From: Medakamo hakoo
Lineage: Eukaryota > Chlorophyta > Trebouxiophyceae > Coccomyxaceae
Assembly: GCA_026636295.1 (NCBI GenBank)
Contig: CP089460.1
Coordinates: forward strand, 682,001-746,000
Reading direction: 5' to 3'
Length of the DNA: 64,000 bases
Under the pieces are notes generated by a model. The model did not search any database, had not been told where the DNA came from, and saw only the letters and a list, made by a program, of their open reading frames with translations. Made by a program: the position numbers and the translations under genes. This document shows, piece by piece, positions 37,059 through 47,258 of this stretch (positions are counted from its first letter, which is position 1; each line of letters begins with the position of its first letter).

Positions 37059-40000
37059 TCACTCTTTAAACCACTCCCCCGCCCCCGCCGCCGCCCCCGG
37101 CGGCACGCGCACCACCCACCCTTCCGCCTCCGCCCGCGCCAGCAGCGCCCCCAACAGCGGCACCCGCCCCGCCGTCCGCGGGTCGCCCACCACGACCAGC
37201 TTCTCACGGGCGCGCGTGATGGCCACGTTGACACGGCGCCAATCAGCGAGCGGGCGGCCAGGCTCGCGCCGGGCGTTGGACCGGACGAGGGAGAGGAGGA
37301 CGGCGGCCCGGTCGCGGCCCTGGCACTGGTCGACGGTGAGGGCCTCGACGCCCGCCCAGCCGGCGGTTGCGGACGCCCGGCCCAGGAGGCCGACCTGGGC
37401 GCGGTACGGGGAGACGGCGACCGCGTCGTCGGCGCGCACGCCCGCGGCGAGCAGGCCGCGCGCGACGGCCCCCAACAGGGCCGCCTCGCCCGGGTTTGCG
37501 GCCGTGTCGCCCGCGCGCGCTTCGGCGCAGGTCAGGGGTGGTGGCGGCGCGCCGTCGTCGTCGCCGGCGGCCGGCGCGGCCGGCGCCGCGTCCAGCTCCG
37601 TCGACAGCACCACCACAGGCCGGGTCGGGTCCAGCGCCGCAGCCAGCCACGCCGGCATGGGCGGCGCACCGCCTCCACCACCGCCGCCGGCCGTCTCCCA
37701 CGCCGGGCGGGGCAGCGAGCGCGCCGCGACGCTCGGATGGCCCGCCACCAACGACCCGCAGTAAACCAGCGCGTTGGCCAGCTCCTGCACCGCGCCCGGC
37801 ATGCGGTACTGTCGCCGCAGCACGGTGGTGGCTTGCGGGTGGGCTTCGCACAAACGGCGGAAGAGAGACTCGGACAGCGACCCCGCGGCCGGGTCGGTCG
37901 TCGCACCGTCGGCGGCGGTGCCCGCCCGGTCCGACGCGGCCAGCGGCGGCAGCTGGTAGTGGTCGCCGACCAGGACAAAGGACCGGGCGCGCAGGAGGGC
38001 GCCCAGCACGGCGGGCAAGGCCATCTGTTGGGTGGGGTGGGTGGTGGGGTGGGGCGTTGGAGCCGGCCCAGCCGTGTGGGGGAGGCACACCCGCCCTCGC
38101 CTCCCGACCACCCCTCTCCACCCCCCCATCCCCCACCCACGCCACACCGCCTCACCTGGCCCGCCTCGTCCACGAAGACGACGTCGAACCGCCCGCCCGC
38201 CTTCAGCAGGGCGTGCTCGCAGCCCAACACCGTCGCGCCCACCACAGGCGCGGCCGTCGCGGCGGCCAACAGGTCGGCCGACCCGCCACCACCACCACCC
38301 TCGCCACCGCCGGGCAAAAACTGGCGGACGCCCGGGTGCACGCCCGCCGGCCGGCCCACGCGCAGCATGCCGGCCACGCCCAGGTCGGCCAGGCGCAGCA
38401 TGACGTTGTCCACGGCCGCGTTGGTGTAGGAAGAGACGAGCACGCGGCACCCGCACGACGCGGCGCACGCGACGGCCGCCACAATCGCGGCCGTCTTGCC
38501 CGTCCCCGGCAGGCCGAGGATGAGGGCGTAGTCCCGCGCCCGCAGCGCCGCGTCCACGGCGGCCCGTTGGTCGGGGTTCAGCGCGCCCAGGGCGGCCGCC
38601 AGGGCAGCGGGCGGGACGGGGCAGGAGGCCGGCAGTGGCGCCGCGCCGGCGTGGCTGCCAGCCCCGCCGACCTCGCCCCCGGCCGCGAGCGTCGCAGCCA
38701 GGCGGGCTTCGACGGCGGCCAGCCCGCGGCCGCGGCCGCCGCCGCCCGCAGCGGGCGGGGACAGGTCGACGACAAGCCGGCGCAGGCGAGCAGCATCCGC
38801 GGCAGAGACGGCCGCGGCCATGGCGGGCGCCGACCCGTGCCCGCCGGGCTTGCCGGCGCCCAGCCCATTGCCCCACCCCGCACGAGAAAACAGGGCCAGC
38901 AACGACCGGCGTTGGCGCACAAACGCCGTGGACGGCTCGTCCCGGTCAACGCGCCAGGTGCCGGGTGGGAGGCCGGCCGCCAAATCGACGCGCAAGGGCC
39001 GGTCCGTGCGGACGACGAGCGAGGAGGGCGAGGCGGCCAGGACCGACCCGCGGGACACGCACGGGTGCGCGCCGTCCAGGCCGACGACCGCCATGTCGCC
39101 CGGCGCCAGGCCGACTTCATCCAGTGGGGGTGGGGGTGGGGGAGCTGGGGGCTGCTGCCCCTCGCCGCCGCCCCCGTCTTGATGCACGCGCTCAAAGGTG
39201 TGCACCCAGCCGTCGTTGTCGTCGCCCGCCGGGACGGTGGCCACCAATGCCAACCCCGCCGCCGCGCGGCCGCGCGCCTGGCGCTCGGCCGCGGGCAGCG
39301 TCCAGATTTCGGCGCGGCGCGCCCCACCCGCCGCTTCTTCTTCGTCCAACAAGCGCAGCCAGTGCGCTAAGAATGAGGCGTGGCGCGGGGTGAGGTGGGC
39401 GGTCAAGGATTCGAACGCGCCGGGCGCCAAGCCAGCGCTCGCCGCCGTCCCGCCCTCAACAGCAGCGTGCACGGCCGCGCACGCGCCGGCTTGGAAGCAG
39501 CCACCGCACGCGCGCGGGTCACGCAGCATGGGCGCGTCCACGACCAGGCGGCCGCCGTCGGCGCCGCGGGCGGACGGGCGTGGGACGACGGCGGCGGCCA
39601 AGGCGTTTCGCACGGTGACCAGGGATGCGGCCTCGCCCGGGTGGGCCGGGACGGCGTCCGGGACGGGGTCGCCGCTGTACCAGAGCAGGCCGGCGGGGGG
39701 GCCTGGGGCACCGTACCGCGCGGCCGCCAGGGCCAGGTACAGCGACACCTGCGCCCGGTGCGAGCCGTGGCGCTTGCCCGTCTTGAACTCGAGCGGCGCC
39801 GCGGCCGTCGACGAGGTGTGGGGGCGGTCGCGGCGCGCGGCGGCCGCGGCCTGCTGCCAGCCAACCGAGGCATTGCCGGCCTGCCCGCCCGGCGAGTAGT
39901 GGTACTCGACCGCGACCGTCGCGTCCAGCACGCCTTTCACGCCCACAGACGGCGCCCAGACCACCTCTTCCACGTCGCGCACGGATTGGATGGCCGCGGT

Positions 40001-42411
40001 GGCGGGCGCGGACGGGCCGCACCCTCCGCGCACGGGCGCGGGTGGTGGCGGGTGGGGGGGGTGGGCAGACGTGTTGGGCGCCGCCCCGCCGCCGAGGTAC
40101 GTCCGCACAAAGCCGGCGATGGCCGGCACCGCGCCGCGGGCCGCGTCGGACGCGGCCTTTTCATCCAGGCCCACCTCGATGAGGCGGTCGGGCGCGCGGG
40201 CCGCGGCCGCGTCGGCGGCAGCTTCCAGGCGGGCCAGGGTCGCCGCCTCGCCCGCGCCCGCGCTGTGGCCGTCGCCGTCCGTCAGGGCGGCGGCCAAGAC
40301 TTCGTGGGCCAGCGTGCCGACGGCGGCGGCCAGGCCGGGCTCCCCCCCGAACTTTTCTTCCAGGGCGGCCTGGCGCACGCACCGCAGGGCGGACGCGACG
40401 CGCGTGCCGGACAGCAGCAGGTCGGGGTGCGTGACCAGGACACCCGACCCCTCGTCCAGCACCGCCGCCGGCTCGCCGCACGGGCCGCCGCCGGGACGGG
40501 GGTCGAGGCGGGTGGGGACGCCCGCCCTCGGCGGTGAGGGCGGCGCACCATCGCCGCAGCCGGGTGCGGCGGCGGCGGCGCCGCCGTCCAGTAGCCCGGT
40601 CAGCGCGACCACGTCGCCCGGCTCCAGGCCCGCGCCGTCGGCCCAGGGGCCGCGCATGCGCAGCACCAGCCCGGACGCTCCATCCTCCGCCAGCAAGCGG
40701 GCGTCCGTGCCGGCGTGGGCGGCCCAGACTTCCAGGACGACGTACCGGTCCGGGCGGGCGGACGGGCGGGCGCGTTGGGGTGGGGGTGGGGGTGGTGGGA
40801 CGGTTGGCGCGGCGACCGCCGAGCCCTCTCCTTCATCCCCCACCACCACCGTCGGCGGCGCCGGGCGCACTGGAGCAGGCGCGTCGACCTCGCCCGTTGC
40901 GGGCTTGGGCGGACCGGCCTCTTCTCCAGCAGCAGCCCGCGCGGCCGCAGCAGCCCGGGCGGCAGCGGCGGCGGCGGCTTCGTCAGCGGCCGCCAGGAGT
41001 GCGTCAAGGTCGGCGCCATCGTCGCCCGGCCCGCCGCCTCCGCCGCCGTCGTCGTACGCCGCCACGGCCGCCGCAAACTCGGCTTCTAAAGCGGCAGCCC
41101 GACGGGCGGCGGAGGTGGGCGTGGGCGCGGGCGCGGCGGGCGCTGCGGGCGGGCCCACGGTCTCCTGCGACGGCAGCGGCGGCGGCGGCGGCGCGAGTGG
41201 TTGGGAGGCAGGCGCTGCAGGCGGCGCCTCGTCCCCGCCTCCGCCCCCGACCATGGCCTCCACCCGCTCCAGCAGGGACAGCAGGGCCGCTTGGCGGGAG
41301 CCGCGCACGACAGCAGCCGCGGCGGCGGCAGCCGCGGCACCGCCCAGCGATGGCCGGGCCGGGCGGCCACGACCAGCGGCCGACGGTGGCAACGGCGGCC
41401 GGCCGCCCGACCCACCGCTGCCCAGGCTGGACCTGCCCAACCGCCCGGCGGTGGGCGTGGCCGTGCCGGGTGTGGCGGCCTGGGCGGCCAGGGCGGCGGC
41501 CGTGGCGGCGGCGGCCCGCCCGCCGAGCGACGACGGCGCGGGCGACGCGGCCGTGCCGGCCGCGCTGCTGCTGCCGCCGCCGCCAGGCAGCCCGCCCAAC
41601 AGCTCTTCCAGCAGGGCGTCCGCCGCGTCTTCATCGCCCGCCAGCAAGGCGCCGGACCCGCGGCGGTCCCCTGGCGCGAGCGGGCCGTGCGGGACGGCGT
41701 TGGAAGGCCCGCCACCGCCGCCGCCCAGGCGGGCCGCGACGGCCGCGGCCGCTCGGCGCTGGCGCAGCGCCGCGGTCGTGGGCGTGGCGGCGGCAGGGCG
41801 GGCCAGCCCGGCCAGCACGGCAGGCGGCAAACTACTCGCCTGTTGCTGCTGCTGCTGCTGGGACAGGAGGCTGGGCGAGGGCGCGTACACGACCCGGGCG
41901 TCGTCGTCGCGGCCGTCGTCGCCGGGTGAGGCCGCCGCAGCGGGCGCCGGGGCGGGCGCGACGCCCGCGCCCACCCGCCGGCGCTTTGGCGCGGCGTCTG
42001 GGCGGGGTTGGGACGGCGCCTGTGGTTCGGCCGCCGTGCCTGCCTGCGGCTGGGAGGACGGGCCGGCGCCCAGTTCAGCCAGCGGCGGGCGCGGGTCAGC
42101 CGCAGGCGGAGGAGGCGGCGGCGCGGGTCGGGCCGGCAGCGCAGCCGGCGCTGCAGCAGCTGCCGCCTTGGCGACGCCCGCCTTGGCTCCACCTCCGCCA
42201 CCACCCCGCCGGTCAAAGAAGGAGGTGATGGCCTGGGCCGCCGGCACGGGCTTGGGCTCGGGTTTCTTGGCCTGTGGGTGTGTGGAAAGGGGGGGCGAGA
42301 TTCGTGAGCGCATTCGGTTCGCGCGCGACAGACCCCACGCGCCCGCGGTTTTTTGGCTTTTTTGTCCTGCGCGCCCTCAAGGCAGGCTTCCCACCTCCGC
42401 ACCTTGCCCAT
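37059..42411 (-). CDS. DNA2: DNA2-type nuclease-helicase
   Basis: Exons complement(42403..42411), (38156..42271) and (37059..38024) give 1,696 residues. Exon 1 encodes only MGK. Near residue 15 lies AITSFFDRR, a PCNA-box-like motif lacking the usual Gln. A disordered Ala/Pro/Gly region of about 450 residues follows. The nuclease domain has GVKGVLDATVAVEYHY and PLEFKTGKRHGSHRAQVSLY (D, E-x-K). The Fe-S cysteines are C in RCVRQAALEEKF and C-x2-C-x5-C in RACGGCFQAGACAA. The SF1 helicase has LNPDQRAAVDAAL, Walker A ILGLPGTGKTAAI, VVFVDEAGQMALP, VGDHYQLPPL, RQYRMPGAVQELAN and DQCQGRDRAAVLLSLVR. It acts in Okazaki-fragment processing and end resection. The Fe-S cysteine and helicase motifs look intact. 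Confidence 0.93.
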
Positions 42412-42753
42412 GGTGCCGTGCCGCGCGTGCACGCGCGCGGTAGGGAGTGTTGTTGCGTGAGCAAATGCGGGGCTGTGGGGGTGTGCCCGCCCCCCCGTGT
42501 GTTTTTGTGCGAGTGAGTGACTCGAGCCCGGCCCTCTCTCCCACTGCCTTCACTCATCTCTTTGCGAGGGGGGGGAGAGCGCGAGCGAGCGCCGCGCCCT
42601 GCCCCCGCCCCCAATCCCTCCTCTGTGCGGCGGGGCAGGACCCCACGCACCGCGCCCACCCACCGACGGCTGGGTGGCGCACAGCAGCAGCCACCTTCCC
42701 GCTACAACAGGGCGGGCGTGCACGCCCGCCCACCCCCCCTGAAAACAAAAAAC
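42412..42753. other. divergent promoter region DNA2/E(z)
   Basis: This compact shared 5' region has no supported exon. An open frame continues upstream of the E(z)-type ATG into it, but its translation is low-complexity and unrelated. Confidence 0.4.
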
Positions 42754-45453
42754 ATGGCCGCACCCGCGCTCTCGGCCCCCAGTCACGCCGACTTGGAACG
42801 CCTGGCGCCGCCCGCCCTGGCCAAGCACGTGCGCCGGTTGGAGGCCGGCCTGCGCCAGGAGTATGTGAAGGAGACAGGGCCAGCCCTGGCAGCGGCCGTC
42901 GCGCGCAACGCGGCCGCGCACGCGGCCGTCCTGGCCGCCCGCCGGGCCAAGGCCGCGGCCGCGGCCGCCCCGCCGCCCGTGCCGGCGCTGGACTTGTCGG
43001 GCGGTGAGCCCGCGGCCGTGGTGGACGACGCCGTCATGGTCGCCCTGCAAGCCCTGGCCGACGTCGCGCCCGACACCCCGCCCGACGACCGCCCGCCCGT
43101 CTCGGCCGCGCACGTCCGGGTGTGGCGGGTGGTGCCGCCGCCGCCCGGGGCGCCCGACGGCGCCCGCCCGGGCGCGGAGCGCGCCGACGTGCACGCGCCC
43201 GCGGTCATGGCGCCGCCCATCCCGCCCCTGCCGCCCTACATGACCTGGGCGTACCTGCTGCGCAACGAGGTCGCCATCGACGCGGGCCAGCCGGTGTATT
43301 ACACCGACCCCACGGGAGAGACGATGATGGCGTCTGACGACGAGGAGCCCGACGACGGCGGGGGCGGCGCCGAGGACGGCGGCGGCGGCGGCCGCGGCGC
43401 CAAATCCAAGTCCAAGGGCGCCCGCAGCACGCGGAACGGCGGCCCGCCGCCCGACGCTGGGCGGGCCAAAGAGCGGGCGGCGCGGTGCGTCGTGCGCGAG
43501 CCACCCGGCCTGCTGGAGGGCGTGTGGGCGGAGCCGGCCCACTGGCTGCTGGGCCGGGTGGGCGCGGCCGGCCTGGACGGGTCGGGCAGCCTGCCGGGCC
43601 CGGCCGCGACGGCCGCCCTGGCGGCCGCGCTGGGGCTGCGCCCGGCCGCGACGGCCGAGCGGCTGGCGGCCGCGGCCGACGCGGCCGGGCGCGCGCGCGC
43701 GCTGCTCGCGTCCGAGGGCGTCGCGCCCGGCGCCCGGGTGCCGCCGGCGGACGCCGCCCGTATCGCTGCGTCGGCCGTCGCGGCCTGCCCGGCCGCCGCC
43801 GCGTCGGCGTCGGCACCCCCGCACGCCGCGCCCTTCAACCCGGTCTTCTGCCAACTGTGCCGCCGGTTCGCGTGCTTGCCCCACGGCTCCAGCCTGGAGC
43901 CGCACGTGGAGGGTGAGGACGTTGAGGAGGGCGGCGAGGGCGGGGGCGGCGGCGCGCCCGCCGGCCCGGCCGCCGCCGCCTCCCCACCCCTGCCCCCACG
44001 CCGGCGGCTGCCACCCCGCCCGGCGCCCGCGTGCGGGCCGGACTGCGGCCGCGTCGGCGCGCCGGCTGCGGACAAGGCCGTCGGCAGCACAGCCGCGGCG
44101 GCCGAGCTCGTCGACCCGCCGCTGGCCGCCCTCCTGGCCCGCGGCCTGGCCGCCCTGGGGCCGGACCCGTGCGTCCTGGCCTTGGCGTCTCGCAAGGCGA
44201 CGACGGACGCGTCCCCCGCCTCCTCGCCGCCCCTGCCCTGCTGGGCGGTGGCCGCCTGGCTGGTGGCGGGCGGCCACGCCCTGCCGGCCGTGGGGCGGAA
44301 GCGCGGCCGGCCTGCGGGCGCGACGCCGCCGCCGCCCGCCGTCGCTGGCCCGCCGGCGTGGGAGCAGGGGACGCACCAGCGCCCGGCCGGCACGCCCACC
44401 GCGGCGCAGGCGCACGCGCACGCGGCGCAGGCGACGCCCGCCAGCCCGGCGACGGGCGCGCCGACGCCGCCCTCGCCCGCCACCCTGGCCGCTGCCGCCG
44501 ACGCCGCCCGGCGCGGCGCCCGCCACATCGCCATAAAACGGCGCAAGCGCGACATCATGGGCGAGCGGTGGCCGGCGTACGTGCCGTGCGGGTGCGTGGG
44601 CGGGTGCCGCCCGGACAGCTGCCCCTGCCACGCCCAGTCCAACTTTTGCGAAAAGTTCTGCGGGTGCGGCTCCGTGCCGGGCGGGTGCGTGTACCGCTTC
44701 CGGGGCTGCCAGTGCACCGGCGGGTGCACGAACAAGGCCTGCCCCTGCCTGGCCGCCGGCCGGGAGTGCGACCCGGACATTTGCAAGCGGTGCGTCGACG
44801 ACTCGCCCGGCGGTGGCGCGGCCGAGGCGGCCGCGGACGCGGCGGCCGCGGACGCGAAGGCGGCGGCGGCGGCGGCGGCGGCCGCGGCCGCGGCCGCCGC
44901 CCACCCGCCGCCCGCCTTGGTCGCGGCCGGCCTCGTCCCGTCGGCCTCGTCACCGCCCCCCGCCACGAAGAAGGCCAAGAAAGAAAAACGGGGGGGTGGC
45001 GCAGCCGCCGCCGCCGGCCCGCCCGTCCCCGCCATCGTCTGCGCCAACGGCCGCGTCCGACGCGGCGAGCACAAGCGCCTCGCCGTCGGCCTGTCCTCCA
45101 TCGTGGGCTGGGGCGCCTTCACGCTGGAGCCGGCGGCCAAGGGCGACCTGCTGGGCGAGTACACGGGCGACATCATCTCCCAGCCCGAGGCCGACCGCCG
45201 GGGCAAGGCGTACGACCGGGACGACAACTCCTACCTGTTCGACCTGACGTCGTCCACCGTCATCGACGCCCGGCGCCGGGGCAACAAGCTGCGGTTCTGC
45301 AACCACGAGGCGGCGGCGCCCAACTGCCAGCCGTCCATCCGCCTGGTGGACGGCGAGGCGCGCATCGGCCTGTTCGCCAGCCGGGACATCCCCGCCGGCG
45401 GGGAGCTGATCTTTGACTACGGGTACGAGCAGGCGGGGTGGGTCGACCCCTGA
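42754..45453 (+). CDS. Enhancer of zeste-type histone H3K27 methyltransferase
   Basis: A single exon of 899 residues. The cysteine-rich CXC region starts near residue 608 (YVPCGCVGGCRPDSCPCHAQ; NFCEKFCGCG; CQCTGGCTNKACPCLAAGRE; CDPDICKRC). The C-terminal SET domain (about 769-899) has GLSSIVGWGAFTLEPAAKGD, GEYTGDIISQPEADRRGKAY, KLRFCNHEAAAPNCQ and ELIFDYGYEQAG. RRGK and the spacing match EZH2 and plant CURLY LEAF/SWINGER, the PRC2 catalytic subunits. In the NHS motif Ser is replaced by Glu (CNHEAAAPNC). Long Ala/Pro/Gly segments fill the middle. A YMTWAYLLRNEVAIDAGQPV stretch near residue 165 may be the region that contacts other PRC2 subunits. Its neighbours are DNA2 and the CENP-A-like histone. 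Confidence 0.92.
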   Translation: MAAPALSAPSHADLERLAPPALAKHVRRLEAGLRQEYVKETGPALAAAVARNAAAHAAVLAARRAKAAAAAAPPPVPALDLSGGEPAAVVDDAVMVALQALADVAPDTPPDDRPPVSAAHVRVWRVVPPPPGAPDGARPGAERADVHAPAVMAPPIPPLPPYMTWAYLLRNEVAIDAGQPVYYTDPTGETMMASDDEEPDDGGGGAEDGGGGGRGAKSKSKGARSTRNGGPPPDAGRAKERAARCVVREPPGLLEGVWAEPAHWLLGRVGAAGLDGSGSLPGPAATAALAAALGLRPAATAERLAAAADAAGRARALLASEGVAPGARVPPADAARIAASAVAACPAAAASASAPPHAAPFNPVFCQLCRRFACLPHGSSLEPHVEGEDVEEGGEGGGGGAPAGPAAAASPPLPPRRRLPPRPAPACGPDCGRVGAPAADKAVGSTAAAAELVDPPLAALLARGLAALGPDPCVLALASRKATTDASPASSPPLPCWAVAAWLVAGGHALPAVGRKRGRPAGATPPPPAVAGPPAWEQGTHQRPAGTPTAAQAHAHAAQATPASPATGAPTPPSPATLAAAADAARRGARHIAIKRRKRDIMGERWPAYVPCGCVGGCRPDSCPCHAQSNFCEKFCGCGSVPGGCVYRFRGCQCTGGCTNKACPCLAAGRECDPDICKRCVDDSPGGGAAEAAADAAAADAKAAAAAAAAAAAAAAHPPPALVAAGLVPSASSPPPATKKAKKEKRGGGAAAAAGPPVPAIVCANGRVRRGEHKRLAVGLSSIVGWGAFTLEPAAKGDLLGEYTGDIISQPEADRRGKAYDRDDNSYLFDLTSSTVIDARRRGNKLRFCNHEAAAPNCQPSIRLVDGEARIGLFASRDIPAGGELIFDYGYEQAGWVDP

Positions 45454-45628
45454 CGGGGGGGCGTGGGGTGGGGTGGTGGGGGTGAGGTGTGGTGTGCGGC
45501 GGTGGGGTGGGTGGATGACTGTCTTTCTAGCGAGGGGGTCGGCGCAGAGAGAGAGAGAGCGAGTGGCGAGGTGTCAGTCCTGTCTTTTTTTTTCTTGCGT
45601 CGACACACTCCCATCCCCACGCCGCACG

Positions 45629-47026
45629 ATGGCGCCACCCTGCCCGGCACGGTTGCGGACACACCGCAGCACGGTGCCGACCGGGTGCCGGCCGCAGGCG
45701 GCCCCACGCCCCGCCGTGGCGGCTCGCGCAAAGAGGCATGCCAACGGCGGCGGCGGCGGCGGCGACGGCCGGCCGCCGCCCGGCCAGCACTCGTCCGCCC
45801 GCGGCTCCTCGTCCACGCCCGGCACAAGTGGCGGAGCGTCTCCGACTGCCGGGCAGGACGGCCAACACCACCAGCCGCCGCCCCCCCCGCCGCCGCCCGC
45901 CCTGCACTGGTCGGAAAAGGCCTTCCCCACCTACCTCCAGTCGGAGGCCGACGACTTTTGCCGGGACTGGGAGGCCGCGCTCGCCCGGGCGGAACGGTCT
46001 GCGGGCGGCGCGGGCGGCGAGGACGGCGGCGCGTCGACGTCGTCTGCGCCGTCCTCCTCGCCGACGGCCGCCCGGGCCCTGGCCGCAGCCGCGGCCGCGT
46101 CCGCGCGCGCGACCGGGCCGGTCGCGGCCGACGACCCGGTCTGGCTGGCCATGCGGGCCGAGGCCGGCGCCGACGCCGCCGCCGAACCGCTGCTGTCCTC
46201 CTTCCTGTACGCGTCCGTGCTGTCGCACTCGACCTTCGGCCGGGCGCTGGCCTTCGTCCTGGCCAACCGCCTCGCGGACGCCACCCTCCTGGCCACGGAG
46301 CTCATGGCCGTCTTTGAGGGCGTCATGCGCGAGGAGCCGTCCATCGAGCGGGCGGCCCTGGCGGACGTCGTGGCCGTGCGCGAACGCGACCCGGCCTGCA
46401 CCGGCTTCGCGTCTGCCTTCCTCCACTTCAAGGGCTACCACGCCATCCAGGCCCAGCGCGTTGCGCACGCGCTGTGGAGCCGCGGCCAGCGCGTCATGGC
46501 CCGCGCCCTGCAATCCCGGTCGGCCGAAGTGTTTGCGGTCGACATCCACCCGGCCGCCCGCATCGGGTCCGGCATCCTGCTGGACCACGGCACGGGCGTC
46601 GTCATCGGCGAGACGGCGGTGGTGGGCAACCACGTGTCGCTCATGCAGAACGTGACGCTGGGCGGGACGGGCAAGGACGCCGGCGACCGGCACCCGCGCA
46701 TCGGGGACAACGTGCTCATCGGGGCGGGGGCCACGGTCCTGGGCGCCATCGACGTGGGCAAGGGCGCCCAGGTGGCGGCCGGGTCGCTGGTGCTGAAGCC
46801 GGTCGCGCCCCGCACGATGGTCGCCGGCTCGCCCGCGGCCGTCGTCGGCGTCGTCCACGGCAACCCGGCCCACCGCATGCAGCAGTGGCTGCAGACGCTG
46901 GACTCTAAGCGCGCGCCCGCCTGGGATGCGGCGCTGTGCGCGGAGGGCGAGGCCGGCGGGGACAAGGGCGCGCCGGCGGTCAGGGCGCTGTATGAAAAGG
47001 GGGTGGCCAAAGCTGCAGCGGCTGTC

Positions 47027-47064
<38 letters not shown>

Positions 47065-47194
47065 TGCTCCGCGGACGGCCGCGCCGCCGCAGCCGCCGCG
47101 GCCCAAAGCAGAGGCGCCCGTCCGCAAGGCTGTGGGCGTGCCCGCGAAGCCGGCCGCGAAAACCAAGGGCCCGGAACCGGAGTTTTTCATCTGA
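45629..47194 (+). CDS. serine O-acetyltransferase, plastid or mitochondrial type
   Basis: A single exon of 521 residues. The basic N-terminus (MAPPCPARLRTHRSTVPTGC) looks like an organelle transit peptide. The helical N-domain has DPVWLAMRAEA, SFLYASVLSHSTFGRALAF, RERDPAC and FLHFKGYHAIQAQRVAHALW. The left-handed beta-helix has FAVDIHPAARIGSGILLDHG, GVVIGETAVVGNHVSLMQNV and TLGGTGKDAGDRHPRIGDNV. The catalytic His lies in LDHGTG and the partner His in DRHPRIG. It makes O-acetylserine for cysteine synthesis. After the helix (HRMQQWLQT) the usual tail is replaced by about 100 residues of Ala/Pro/Lys-rich sequence with a 12-Pro run, ending in EPEFFI. A C-terminal Ile is what docks this enzyme into O-acetylserine thiol-lyase. 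Confidence 0.92.
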
Positions 47195-47258
47195 GGGCCG
47201 AGAGCTATTTTTTTGCAACACCAAAAAACGCCTGTCTGCTGCTGTCGAAACCTAAACA

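Noticed and set aside
42517-42753. Upstream in-frame extension of the E(z)-type protein
   Set aside because: The added residues are Pro/Arg-rich, there is no similarity, and this would consume the promoter shared with DNA2.
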